In this document: one piece after another, positions 26,877 to 35,475 of the stretch | Layout: each line of letters begins with the position of its first letter | How positions within the stretch are numbered: position 1 is the stretch's first letter | Assembly: GCA_963730995.1 (NCBI GenBank) | Contig: CAVSUB010000002.1 | Coordinates: 496,001 to 560,000 of the forward strand | Length of the DNA: 64,000 nt | Reading direction: 5' to 3' | DNA from: CAVSUB01 sp963730995 | GTDB taxonomy: Bacteria > Acidobacteriota > Vicinamibacteria > Vicinamibacterales > 2-12-FULL-66-21 | Translations under genes and position numbers: made by a program | The notes under the pieces: generated by a model | Told to the model about the DNA's origin: nothing | The model's input: the letters and a program-made list of their open reading frames with translations, nothing else | Databases searched by the model: none

Positions 26877-28493
26877 ATGAGATCTCGACACAGCATCGGC
26901 CTCGCTATTGCGAGCCTTGCCATACCGCTCGCGTTACCAATATTCCTCAGCGCACAAGCGCCACAGCCGGCCGCCCCACCTCGGACCGCCGATGTGCCCT
27001 CGCAGGGGCTCGACCCGGCAACGCTCTTGAAGCCGCCGGTCGACAGCTGGCCGACGTATCACGGCGACTACTCCGGGCAGCGCCACAGCAAGCTGACGCA
27101 GATCACACCCGAAAACGTTCATCAGCTGACGCTCGCCTGGGCGTGGCAGTCCGGGTTGGGTGGCGGCATCAAGTCGACGCCGATCCTGGTGAACGGGGTG
27201 CTCTACATCACGGCCCCCGACAACATCTGGGCGATCGACGCGCGGACGGCGCGCCAGATCTGGCGCTACACGTATCCGAACACCAACCAGGGCTTTCACA
27301 TCGGTCACCGCGGCGCGGCCGTTTACAAGGACACGGTTTTCCTGACGACGCCGGATGCACACCTCATCGCGCTCGACGCGAAAGACGGCAAGGTCAAGTG
27401 GAACGTCGAGATTGCCGACTGGAAGAAGGGCTTCTGGTCGACGAACGCTCCGCTCGTCATCAGGAATCACCTGATCGTCGGCGTGTCGGGCGACTTCGAC
27501 AATCTGCCCGGCACGCTCAAGTCGTTCGACCCCGAGACCGGGAAAGTCCAGTGGACGTTCTACAGCACGCCACCGATCGGCACGCCTGGTTCGATCAGCG
27601 GCAACTCCACGGGCGGTCAGATGTGGAACGCCGGCACGTACGATCCCGATCTGAACCTGCTGTACGTCGGAACCGGCAACCCGACGCCCGTGCTGAACGG
27701 TCCGTATCGTCCTGGCGACAACCGGTGGACCTGCAGCATCCTCGCGCTCAACCCGGATACGGGTACGCTCGGCTGGGGTTTTCAAGCGTCGCCTCACGAC
27801 ACTCACGACTGGGACGCGGCCGAAGTTCCTGTCCTCGTCGACGGCGTCTTCGGCGGCTCTCAGCGCAAGATGCTGCTGCAGGCGTCACGCAACGGCTACT
27901 TCTTCGTGCTCGATCGTACGAACGGAAAGAGCCTGTTGACGACGACGTTCGCCGCGGCGAACTGGGCATCGGGTGTGGACGAGGAAGGGCGGCCGCAGCC
28001 GAATCCAGCGAAGGAGCCGGCGCGGGATGGCCGCCTCGTTGCGCCCAACGAGGGCGGCGGGACGAACTATCGATCGCCGAGCTTCGATCCGGCGACTGGC
28101 GTTTTGATCGTCAGCGCGCAGGATGCCTACGGCATCTATTTCTTCAAGCCGGAGCACGGCGAGTACGGGTGGGCCGGCGCCGACTACGGCGTGTGGAGCA
28201 AGGGGATGCTCCGCGCGATCGACTACCAGACTGGCAAGCTTCGATGGGAGCACGATTTGTCCGGAGGCGAGCCATCCGCGGGCGTTCTCACGACGGCCAC
28301 AGGGGTGACGTTCTCCGGTGATTCAGCCGGCAGCGTCATCGCCCTGCGCACAAGTGACGGCAGCACCCTCTGGCACTCGGGAATCGGCCGCGTTGGGAAC
28401 TCGCCGTCGACCTACGAGCTCGACGGGCGACAGTACTTCCTGGTCGCCGGTGGTGGAGTCCTGTACGCGTGGACGTTGCCGGAGGCGAAATAG
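26877..28493 (+). CDS. PQQ-dependent alcohol dehydrogenase-like quinoprotein
   Basis: 538 residues with a signal peptide (IGLAIASLAIPLALPIFLSA) and an eight-bladed beta-propeller of the quinoprotein dehydrogenase type. Propeller landmarks include WPTYHGDYSGQRHSKL, YITAPDNIWAIDARTA, a catalytic Asp region PHDTHDWDAAEVPVL and WHSGIGRVGNSPSTYEL. The adjacent Cys-Cys disulfide of methanol-dehydrogenase-type enzymes is not present, so it belongs to a divergent soluble or lipid-tethered branch. It is a periplasmic oxidation system with the dihaem cytochrome upstream. Substrate alcohol or aldehyde unknown. The TAG stop opens a GGTTCC hairpin array. Confidence 0.93.
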   Translation: MRSRHSIGLAIASLAIPLALPIFLSAQAPQPAAPPRTADVPSQGLDPATLLKPPVDSWPTYHGDYSGQRHSKLTQITPENVHQLTLAWAWQSGLGGGIKSTPILVNGVLYITAPDNIWAIDARTARQIWRYTYPNTNQGFHIGHRGAAVYKDTVFLTTPDAHLIALDAKDGKVKWNVEIADWKKGFWSTNAPLVIRNHLIVGVSGDFDNLPGTLKSFDPETGKVQWTFYSTPPIGTPGSISGNSTGGQMWNAGTYDPDLNLLYVGTGNPTPVLNGPYRPGDNRWTCSILALNPDTGTLGWGFQASPHDTHDWDAAEVPVLVDGVFGGSQRKMLLQASRNGYFFVLDRTNGKSLLTTTFAAANWASGVDEEGRPQPNPAKEPARDGRLVAPNEGGGTNYRSPSFDPATGVLIVSAQDAYGIYFFKPEHGEYGWAGADYGVWSKGMLRAIDYQTGKLRWEHDLSGGEPSAGVLTTATGVTFSGDSAGSVIALRTSDGSTLWHSGIGRVGNSPSTYELDGRQYFLVAGGGVLYAWTLPEAK

Positions 28494-28495
28494 GT

Positions 28496-28676
28496 TTTCA
28501 GGGGTTCCAGAGGTTCCAGGGTTCGAGGGGTTCCAGAGGTTCGAAGGGTTCCAGAGGTTCTAGGGGTTCCCTGGAACTTCTCGAACTTCTCGAACCTTTC
28601 GAACCCTTTCGAACCTCTCGAACCCCTCGAACCCCTCGAACCTCTCGAACCTCTGGAACCCCTCTAACCTCTAGGG
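28496..28676. repeat. Long hairpin of GGTTCCAGG and GGAACC words
   Basis: The left arm 28500-28570 consists of GGTTCCAGAG/GGTTCGAGG words. The right arm 28571-28676 consists of their reverse complements (CTCGAACCTCTCGAACC). The two abut with almost no loop, giving an imperfect stem of 70 bases or more right after the PQQ gene stop and just before the convergent S23-type gene. Confidence 0.85.
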
Positions 28677-28706
28677 CTCAGTGAGCGGGAAGTGGTAGAA
28701 GCCTCT

Positions 28707-29108
28707 TCATCGGAATTGATCCGGGTCGCAGGATTTCAGGTATCTGATCAGGCCCGCGGTGGCGGCCATGGCGCGGCGCGAGAGGTTCCAGGCGGCGTCG
28801 TGTTGCGATTGTGAGAAATAGCGCTGCCGCAATCCGTGGCGCAGGTGGTTCTGGGTTTCCGTGATCGATCCTCGCGCAATGGTCGCGAAGCGCGCGAACT
28901 CCCGTGGAGAGAACCTCCCGAACCCTTCGGCCAGGTTGCGGGGCGCGGAAGCAGCCGCATCTCTAATCTGATCCCGGAAACGACGGTCGCGCGCCTCAAC
29001 CGTCCCGCCCGTCATCGCGTAGACCGCGTCGCGCAATTCAACCGCTCGCTGGTAGGCAATCAGGTCGTCGAAGCACCGCACTCCCGCCACGGTGTTCGTC
29101 GAGAGCAC
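28707..29108 (-). CDS. S23/IVS-type four-helix bundle protein
   Basis: 133 residues from GTG 29108. The pattern CFDDLIAYQRAVELRDAVY, then FRDQIRDAAASAPRNLAEGFGRF and FARFATIARGSITETQNHL, is that of the four-helix bundle family named after the protein encoded in 23S rRNA intervening sequences (also related to Avd of diversity-generating retroelements). It sits between a GGTTCC/GGAACC hairpin on its 3' side and a GGAACC array on its 5' side. In rRNA intervening sequences such an ORF lies inside a long hairpin. No reverse transcriptase or rRNA is nearby. Function unknown; nucleic-acid binding is likely. Confidence 0.85.
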   Translation of the reverse strand: MLSTNTVAGVRCFDDLIAYQRAVELRDAVYAMTGGTVEARDRRFRDQIRDAAASAPRNLAEGFGRFSPREFARFATIARGSITETQNHLRHGLRQRYFSQSQHDAAWNLSRRAMAATAGLIRYLKSCDPDQFR

Positions 29109-29222
29109 GAATCAGGCCGCCTTGCATTCTCCAGAAAGTCGCCGTTCCAGACATGCGCCAACAGCAAAGTACGTGCAAACTGCTGAAGGCCGCCTCAATG
29201 AACCAGGCGGTTTCTGCACCAG

Positions 29223-29292
29223 CGAACCCCTGGAACCCCCCGAACCCCTGGAACCTCTGGAACCCTGGAACCCCTGGAACCCTAGAGAACCC
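29223..29292. repeat. GGAACC-word array between S23-type and DinB-fold genes
   Basis: About eight CTGGAACCC/CCCGAACCC words in one orientation. The array runs into the last codons and the TAG stop of the minus-strand DinB-fold gene, so its sequence encodes that protein's C-terminal residues. Confidence 0.8.
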
Positions 29293-29770
29293 GAACGACT
29301 TTGACGAGCATCGCCAACTGCCCCGCGTGATACGCGTCGTGCTGCGCGAGTCCATGCAGCAGCACGTACTTCGTGACGCCGCTTCCCGTTTCCCTATTGC
29401 GGGTATCGTTCGTCGGCTCGAAGAGCTGCGACTCGGGCAGGCTGCGCACCGCGGCTACGAGCGCCGCCTGCGCCGCGTCGAGTCGTTCCAGCGCATCGCG
29501 CCAGCGCTCTGGCGTGGCTGCGCCGACCTCCGGCCAGTCCCCCTCCTCCGGGGTCCCTGAAGGCGCGCCGCTCAACCGATGGCGCACTTCGTTCTTCCAC
29601 GCCGTCATGTGCAACACGAGCTGCCAGATCGTGTGCACGTGAGGCACGACATGCGCCGCCGCCTGCGCGGCGGTAACGCCCTTCAGAATGTCGGTGACAG
29701 ACGAACCGTGCCAGGGATCGCCGGCGTGTTCGCGTTCGAGCTCATCGACGAGGCGTGAGGTCTCGGACAT
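29282..29770 (-). CDS. DinB-fold metal-dependent protein
   Basis: 162 residues from ATG 29770. The longer frame to 29938 is word-array sequence (REPRTTREPRTPNREP...) and is not part of the protein. The three-His metal site of the DinB fold is visible: VVPHVHTIWQLVLHMTAWKNE and LLHGLAQHDAYHAGQLAML. The last residues RVL and the stop come from the adjoining repeat array. Probably a cytosolic thiol-dependent transferase or hydrolase; substrate unknown. Word arrays lie on both sides. Confidence 0.85.
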   Translation of the reverse strand: MSETSRLVDELEREHAGDPWHGSSVTDILKGVTAAQAAAHVVPHVHTIWQLVLHMTAWKNEVRHRLSGAPSGTPEEGDWPEVGAATPERWRDALERLDAAQAALVAAVRSLPESQLFEPTNDTRNRETGSGVTKYVLLHGLAQHDAYHAGQLAMLVKVVRVL

Positions 29771-29780
29771 AGGGGGGGGC

Positions 29781-29979
29781 TGGGGTTCTAGGGTTCTATG
29801 GTTCTCGGGTTCTAATGGTTCTGGTTCTAATGGTTCTCGGTTCGGGGTTCTCGGTTCTCTAGTGGTTCTGGGTTCTCTGGTTCCCAGAGCCGGGCGAATT
29901 CCGACGGGCCGAAGCAGGGACCCGGAACCCAGAACCATTAGAACCTTAGAACCCGAGAACCCTAGAACCCGACAACCTA
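29781..29979. repeat. GGTTCTAGG-word hairpin
   Basis: The left arm 29781-29887 holds GGTTCT(A/C)GG words. The right arm 29918-29979 holds CCTAGAACCC/CCATTAGAACC words. A 30-base loop region separates them. The right arm ends exactly on the TAG stop codon of the minus-strand DUF4159 gene. It is a variant of the GGTTCC word family. Confidence 0.85.
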
Positions 29980-30813
29980 GTGCGTCAGTCCGTAGAGCAG
30001 CGCGTTGATCCCGAACGCGTATCCTTCGACCGAGAACGTGTAGAAGTACCTCGGGTCGTCGCCTTCGCGCTCGAACGCGTCGCCAAAATCGGTGTTATGC
30101 GTGATGAGGACCATCAAGCGGCCGTGTGAGTCCGAGATGCCGCGCGCATGCGCCTCCGCGCTGTCGGAGCCGAGCTCAGACGTCGGTCCGCCAGGCCCCC
30201 CCCAGTTGCCGATCGATGGAATCTGCGGCACGCGCGCAACTTCGAACTGCGCGTGGAAGAGCGGATGATCGCGTGGGAGATCGCGGATGGGGTACTCGTC
30301 AGGCGGCAGGACCTTCGCGAGCTCGCCGGCAAAGTGCTCCCAGGCGTCGGTGCCCCAGAAATCGTCGGCCCATAGAAATCCGCCTTTGAGGAGGTACTCG
30401 CGAAGGTGGACGGCTTCGGTCTGGCCGATGTACGCCCCGCCGGGCTCAGTCATCATGATGAAGGGGCAATTGAACATCGCCGGGTCGTTGAAATCCATCA
30501 CCAGATGATTCGGCTCGCCGTCGGGCTGGCGGCTGATGCGCGTCTTCGTGAGCTCCGACAGCCGGATGGATAGGTTGATGTCGGCGCGCGGGTAGTCGAC
30601 CCACCAGGGGCTGGAGTAGCCGTAAAAGGAGGGGTCGTGCGGAAACATGATTCGACAGAAGTTGAACGATCCGTCGAAGCTCTCTGGGGCGGGCGCTCGG
30701 AGCTCCCCGAAAAACCGGTTACCGCGGCGAAAGCCCTGCGCGCTCGCCGTGGCGACAAAGACCGCGAGGGCGAGAGCCGCCATCGCGCCTTTGACGAGCC
30801 GACCCCTCGACAT
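29977..30813 (-). CDS. Exported DUF4159 protein
   Basis: 278 residues with a signal peptide (MAALALAVFVATASAQG). The rest is a DUF4159 domain: FCRIMFPHDPSFYGYSSPWWVDYPRADINLSIRLSELT, then MTEPGGAYIGQTEAVHLREYLLKGGFLWADDFWG, and the end YFYTFSVEGYAFGINALLYGLTH. DUF4159 has a flavodoxin-like/glutamine-amidotransferase-like fold and usually occurs with MoxR, DUF58 and von Willebrand genes. None are here, so the context is unusual. Function unknown, periplasmic. Confidence 0.88.
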   Translation of the reverse strand: MSRGRLVKGAMAALALAVFVATASAQGFRRGNRFFGELRAPAPESFDGSFNFCRIMFPHDPSFYGYSSPWWVDYPRADINLSIRLSELTKTRISRQPDGEPNHLVMDFNDPAMFNCPFIMMTEPGGAYIGQTEAVHLREYLLKGGFLWADDFWGTDAWEHFAGELAKVLPPDEYPIRDLPRDHPLFHAQFEVARVPQIPSIGNWGGPGGPTSELGSDSAEAHARGISDSHGRLMVLITHNTDFGDAFEREGDDPRYFYTFSVEGYAFGINALLYGLTH

Positions 30814-31042
30814 CCCGGTATTGTACTCCCGTGACGGTCGTCCCGAACGACCCGGAACCGCGTGCTACTATCGACCACATTCACACTTCCCATGCCGCGA
30901 TTCACGCGTGTTGCATCAACATCAATGACCTCGGTTCCAGGAACGCGTACCTGCTGGTTCAGCGCTTTTGATTGTTCGGCCCGAATCCCCCAGCCGCGAC
31001 ACCTGAGCGGCTGCCGTGAGTTACGCATTACTTCCTTGTGAG

Positions 31043-32959
31043 ATGGCGACCAACTACACAGCGAAAGACATTACCGTCCTCGAGGGGCTCGAACCCGTTC
31101 GGAAGCGACCCGGCATGTACATCGGCGGGGTGGGAGCGAGCGGACTCCACCACCTCGTCTGGGAGGTCCTCGACAACGCCATAGACGAAGCGATGAACGG
31201 CTACGCGTCGAACATTGCGGTCACCTTGCACGACGACGCGAGCGCCATCACGATTTCGGACGACGGGCGGGGCATACCGGTCGACAAGCATCCCAAGACG
31301 AAGAAGAGCGCGCTCGAGGTCATCTTCTCGACGCTGCACGCGGGCGGCAAGTTCGACGCCGGCAACTACAAGACCGCCGGCGGTCTCCATGGCGTCGGCG
31401 CCAGCGTCGTCAACGCTCTGTCGAAGGAGCTCGTCGCGACGGTGCGGCGGGACGGCTCGCAATGGGAAATGCGTTTCAAGCAGGGCGCCGTCGTCGGCGG
31501 CCTGAAGAAGCTCGGCGCGGCGAGAGGGTCAGGGACGACAGTGTTCTTCCGTCCCGACTCGACGATTTTTCCGAAAGTCGAGTTCGACGCCGAGACGATC
31601 CGGCAGCGCCTCGAAATCTCGAGCTACCTGCACAAGGGCGTGAAGATCGTCTTCGAAGACGAGGCGCAGAAAGAGAAGCACGTCTACCAGCACAGCGAAG
31701 GGCTTGCCGACTACCTCAAGAAGATTGTCGTCGAGCGGTCGGCCGTTCCGGTGCACGACACGCCCTTCAGCGTCACCCGCGAGAACGACGAGAACGGCAT
31801 CCGGCTCGACGTCGCGCTGCAGTGGACGCAGTCGACCGACGAACACGTCCGCAGCTATGTCAACGGCATCCCGACCGGATCCGGCGGCACCCACGAGAAC
31901 GGATTCCGCGCCGGCCTGGGCAAAGCGGTCCGGAACTTCATCGACACGCACAACCTGTCGCCAAAAGGCGTGACGCTGACCGCCGAGGACATTCGCGAGG
32001 GCCTCATCGCGGTGCTCAGCGTGTTCGTGCAGGAGCCGCAGTTCCAGGGCCAGACGAAAGATCGCCTGAACAACCCCGAAGTGATGTCGGCGGTGGATTC
32101 CCAGATCCGGCCGGCGCTCGAGCACTGGCTCAATACGAACAGCAGCGTCGCGGAGTCGATCGTCGCCCGGATCATCCTCGCCGCGCGCGCCCGCGAGGCG
32201 AGTCGCGCCGCGCAGCAGGAGGTCACGAGAAAGTCGGCGACGTCCGGCCGCCTCACCTTGCCGGGCAAGCTCAGTGACTGCACCAATCCCGGTCGAGAAG
32301 ACAGCGAGATCTTCATCGTCGAGGGAGATTCCGCGGGCGGGTCGGCGAAGCAGGGCCGCGACCGGGCGAGGCAGGCGATTCTCCCGCTCCGCGGCAAGGT
32401 CCTGAACACCGAGAGCGCGTCGCTGGCGAAGGTCCTCGAGAACAAGGAGCTCTCCGATCTCGTGACGGCTCTCGGCTGCGGGCTTGGCAAGACTTTCGAC
32501 CTGGCTCGATTGCGATACGGTCGCGTGATCATCCTTGCCGACGCCGACTCCGACGGACATCACATCGCCACGCTGCTGCTCACGTTCATCTACCGGCACA
32601 TGGCCGGGCTCATCACCGCCGGGTGCGTGTACCTGGCGCAGCCGCCGCTCTATCGCATCGACATCGGGAAGGACTCGTTCTGGGCGCTGGACGAGGGGCA
32701 CAAGACCAGGCTGCTGAAGCAACATGGCAACGGCCGCGCGAAGCCGGAGATCACCCGCTTCAAGGGCCTCGGCGAGATGATGCCGAAGGTGCTCTGGGAG
32801 ACGACGATGAACCCGCGGACGCGCCGCCTGCTGCGCGTCGACATCGCGGACCAGCTGATCACGGATCGCGTGATCAATGAGTTGATGGGGAAGGATCCGT
32901 CAGCCCGGTTCCGGTTCATCATGGAGCGCGCGGAGCAGGCCGAAGAGCTCGACGTCTGA
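31043..32959 (+). CDS. parE: Type IIA topoisomerase subunit B (topoisomerase IV/gyrase B-like)
   Basis: 638 residues from ATG 31043 (MATNYTAKDITVLEGL...); GTG 31016 in frame is a less likely alternative. GHKL ATPase: GLEPVRKRPGMYIGG, the Asn box around DNAIDEAMNGYA, and DDGRGIPVDKHPKT. The transducer Lys lies near QTKDRLNNPE. Toprim domain: FIVEGDSAGGSAKQGRD and ADADSDGHHIATLLL; C-terminal RFKGLGEMMPKVLWETTM. It lacks the long insertion of E. coli GyrB. Partner of the subunit encoded at 18161. The cyclase gene follows after 6 bases. Confidence 0.93.
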   Translation: MATNYTAKDITVLEGLEPVRKRPGMYIGGVGASGLHHLVWEVLDNAIDEAMNGYASNIAVTLHDDASAITISDDGRGIPVDKHPKTKKSALEVIFSTLHAGGKFDAGNYKTAGGLHGVGASVVNALSKELVATVRRDGSQWEMRFKQGAVVGGLKKLGAARGSGTTVFFRPDSTIFPKVEFDAETIRQRLEISSYLHKGVKIVFEDEAQKEKHVYQHSEGLADYLKKIVVERSAVPVHDTPFSVTRENDENGIRLDVALQWTQSTDEHVRSYVNGIPTGSGGTHENGFRAGLGKAVRNFIDTHNLSPKGVTLTAEDIREGLIAVLSVFVQEPQFQGQTKDRLNNPEVMSAVDSQIRPALEHWLNTNSSVAESIVARIILAARAREASRAAQQEVTRKSATSGRLTLPGKLSDCTNPGREDSEIFIVEGDSAGGSAKQGRDRARQAILPLRGKVLNTESASLAKVLENKELSDLVTALGCGLGKTFDLARLRYGRVIILADADSDGHHIATLLLTFIYRHMAGLITAGCVYLAQPPLYRIDIGKDSFWALDEGHKTRLLKQHGNGRAKPEITRFKGLGEMMPKVLWETTMNPRTRRLLRVDIADQLITDRVINELMGKDPSARFRFIMERAEQAEELDV

Positions 32960-32965
32960 TCTTCC

Positions 32966-34630
32966 ATGGCCTTCCACTCGCTGCGCGCGCGTCTGCTCGT
33001 GATCCAGAGCGCGCTCGTTGTCGGACTCACGGCCGTGACGCTTGCGTATGTCAGCGCGCGCGCCAACCGCGCCGTCAGCGAGCGGTTCACGGACGATCTG
33101 ACTCGGAGCCGCGACGCAATCGGCTTGGCCGTGCAGGATCGGTATGAGCGGCTCGATCTGGTGGCGCAGCTGGTCGCGTCCTTCCCCGAGCTGAAGAATC
33201 TGTTCCTGACGACCGACGCGGTCACCATCCGCGATTCCCTGAAGGAGTTCAAGCAACGGCATTCCCGGCAGGAGCTTCTCGTCGCACTCGATGGGAATGG
33301 CAAGGTCCTGGCGCGGAGCGATGCGTTCTCGCCGCTGCAGTTGCCCGACGTCGAGCGCTCGTGGCTACCGGCCGCACTCTCGGGACGGTCCGCAGTCGGC
33401 GACCTCGAGATCGACAACCACGTCTATCTCTGTGCCCTCGTCCCTGCCGAGGCCGGTGGAACGGTGTTCGGTTTCGTTCTCGCGGGCATGCCGGTAGACG
33501 AAGCACTGGCGAGGGCGCTGAAGGGCACGAGCGATCGCGAGATCGTCATCCTGTCGCCGAAGGGCATCGCCGCGAGCACGCTGCCGGCCCAGCGTCTGCC
33601 GTGGCGAACGTCCGCTGACGTGTCGGGACTGTCGGCGGACGCCGCGCCGCGGGACGTGGACGTCGAAGGCGAGCGGTTTCAAGGCGTGCTCGTGACGCCT
33701 CGCGAGTTCAGGGTCCTGCGGATCGTCACCCTCGAGTCGCGAATCGTCAGCCTGCAATCGCGCGATCGAGCGCTCGCGCCGTACCGCAGCATCCAGGTGG
33801 GTCTTTTCGTGCTGGGCTTGATTGCGGCCGTCGCTGGAATCGCCGGGAGCGCCGTCCTGGCGCGCTCGCTGACCGCACCGATCGGTCGGCTTGTCGAAGG
33901 CATGCGCCAGGTCGCCGCCGGGAATCTGAACGTCCCCCTGGCCGTTTCTCGCGTGGACGAGATTGGATACCTCGCCCGATCCTTCCAGCACATGACGGAA
34001 GGGCTGCGCGAACGCGAGGACATGCAGAAATTCGTCTCCCAGTCGACCGTTGCGATGATTCACAACCGGCCGGCCGGTCAGCGGGCGGGCGAGCGGCGTA
34101 CCCTGACGCTGCTCTTCACCGACATCCGCGGTTTCACGCAGTTTGCCGAAGGATGCACGCCGGAAGAGGCCGTCCGCGTGCTGAACCGATACCTGCACCT
34201 CCAGGCCGACCTCGTGAAGCGGTTCCACGGCGATGTCGACAAGTTCATCGGAGACGCGGTCTTCGCGCATTTCAGCGGATCCGACATGGCGCTCGACGCG
34301 ATTCGCTGCGCGGTGGAGATTCAACGCGCGGTAGAACGCGCCAGCCGCGTCGATCCCGCGTTCCCCGCACTCGCGGTCGGGATCGGCATCGCGACGGGCG
34401 ACGTCATCATCGGGAGCATCGGAAGCGACGACCGCCTGGATTACACAGCAATCGGCCCGGCGGTGAATCTCAGCTCTCGCTTGTGCGCCGTAGCCGAACC
34501 GCGGGAGATCCTGATGAACGAGCAGACCTTCGAGATGGTCCGCGGACTCGTCGGCGCAGAACCTGTCCCGCCGCTCACGGTCAAAGGGTTCGGAGCGCCG
34601 GTGCAGGTTTATAGGATGTCGGGTTTCTAA
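32966..34630 (+). CDS. Membrane adenylate/guanylate cyclase with HAMP
   Basis: 554 residues. Membrane helices at about 10-32 and 278-302 flank a periplasmic sensor of about 245 residues (a dCache-like region, MPVDEALARAL). HAMP follows (SLTAPIGRLVEGMRQVAAGNLNVPL), then a class III cyclase domain: metal Asp residues in LLFTDIRGFTQF and KFIGDAVFAHF, Asp in RLDYTAIGPAVNLSSRL (adenine-type substrate residue), and Asn/Arg transition-state residues in the same stretch. All catalytic positions seem present, so it is probably active and makes cAMP. It probably shares a transcript with the topoisomerase B subunit gene. Confidence 0.92.
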   Translation: MAFHSLRARLLVIQSALVVGLTAVTLAYVSARANRAVSERFTDDLTRSRDAIGLAVQDRYERLDLVAQLVASFPELKNLFLTTDAVTIRDSLKEFKQRHSRQELLVALDGNGKVLARSDAFSPLQLPDVERSWLPAALSGRSAVGDLEIDNHVYLCALVPAEAGGTVFGFVLAGMPVDEALARALKGTSDREIVILSPKGIAASTLPAQRLPWRTSADVSGLSADAAPRDVDVEGERFQGVLVTPREFRVLRIVTLESRIVSLQSRDRALAPYRSIQVGLFVLGLIAAVAGIAGSAVLARSLTAPIGRLVEGMRQVAAGNLNVPLAVSRVDEIGYLARSFQHMTEGLREREDMQKFVSQSTVAMIHNRPAGQRAGERRTLTLLFTDIRGFTQFAEGCTPEEAVRVLNRYLHLQADLVKRFHGDVDKFIGDAVFAHFSGSDMALDAIRCAVEIQRAVERASRVDPAFPALAVGIGIATGDVIIGSIGSDDRLDYTAIGPAVNLSSRLCAVAEPREILMNEQTFEMVRGLVGAEPVPPLTVKGFGAPVQVYRMSGF

Positions 34631-34635
34631 TTTCA

Positions 34636-34658
34636 TCCGAGGGGCTTCGCCCCTCGGA
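34636..34658. terminator. Palindrome after the cyclase gene
   Basis: TCCGAGGGGCTTCGCCCCTC and three more pairing bases form a 10-bp stem with a short TTC loop between the convergent cyclase and cupredoxin genes. There is no T-tract, so it could be a repeat, a terminator or both. A CTCGCTCG-rich stretch follows to about 34740. Confidence 0.6.
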
Positions 34659-34779
34659 CTCCCCTACACGCGCTCTCGCGCGCCGCGTCGTCGGCGCGCT
34701 CCGATCGCGTGGCTCGCTCGCGGTACTCGCTCGCTCGGCATTTGTGAGATGGCCTCTAGTCTAGAGAAGGCTCAGCCTC

Positions 34780-35475
34780 TCACTTGTCGGTGTAGGCCGA
34801 CTTCGGGTACGGCTTGCCGTACTTGTTCAAATGCGGCGCGACCACAGCAACGGTTTCGTCCAGTGCGATTGGCGGCGCCTCGGTCGTTCCCTTCCCTACA
34901 GTCACCTCGATCGCAACCGGCGACGCGCGCTCGGAGAGCGCGGTGATTCGATACCGGCCGGCCGGCAGGTCCAGACGCCAGGTGCCGTCGGCCGTTGCCA
35001 TTGCGACCCACGGCGAGGGCGCGACGACGAGGAAGGCGACCATCTGTGGGTGGATGTTGCAGAACACGTAGTACACGGCAGGCTGCGTGAACGTCCGCGT
35101 CTTGGCGGCGCCGGCACGATAGAGACCGAGGTCGAAGGGCTGCGGCGTCGAGAGCGAGAATACGTTGTGGAAGATCGGATCCTCGTTCGGAAAGGATACC
35201 GAGGAGCCGTTCGGCACGGCGAGCACGCGTGGAACGAAGGTCTTGCTCTTCTGCGTGATGGTGAACGTGCCTGGACGGTCCGGCGTCGGCGCGTCGAGCC
35301 GTTCGGCGTAGACGACCGGGACCGCTGCAGACGCGCCCTCCCGAACGCGCGTCTTGATCGTGCCGGCCACCTGCTCGGCCCACGCAAGGGCCGGCATCAG
35401 TGCCGCGGCAGCGGCCGCGAACAAGAGAAGCCGTACGGCCCGCCGGATATTCAGCCGATCCGATTTACGAAGCAT
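34780..35475 (-). CDS. Exported cupredoxin (plastocyanin-like) protein
   Basis: 231 residues from ATG 35475 with a signal peptide (AVRLLLFAAAAAALMPALAWA). The central domain has cupredoxin features: SVSFPNEDPIFHNVFSLS (first copper-ligand His) and AVYYVFCNIHPQMVAFLVV, where Cys, His and Met would complete a type 1 copper site. The C-terminal part (ADGTWRLDLPAGRYRITALSER) resembles a carboxypeptidase-regulatory beta sandwich. The porin gene immediately upstream ends in TGATG shared with this start. It is probably a periplasmic electron or copper carrier; the linked porin may admit its partner or substrate (inference). Confidence 0.85.
   Translation of the reverse strand: MLRKSDRLNIRRAVRLLLFAAAAAALMPALAWAEQVAGTIKTRVREGASAAVPVVYAERLDAPTPDRPGTFTITQKSKTFVPRVLAVPNGSSVSFPNEDPIFHNVFSLSTPQPFDLGLYRAGAAKTRTFTQPAVYYVFCNIHPQMVAFLVVAPSPWVAMATADGTWRLDLPAGRYRITALSERASPVAIEVTVGKGTTEAPPIALDETVAVVAPHLNKYGKPYPKSAYTDK

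Noticed and set aside
28500..28676. GGTTCGA motifs suggesting tRNA T-loops
   Set aside because: They are part of the GGTTCC word series. No acceptor stem, anticodon loop or CCA context can be drawn.
28469..28684. Repetitive peptide of FQRFQGSRG type on the plus strand, and similar REPRT or EPLEP peptides at 29771-29938
   Set aside because: These are translations of word arrays. Composition follows the DNA word, not protein selection, and the DinB-fold gene has a proper start at 29770.
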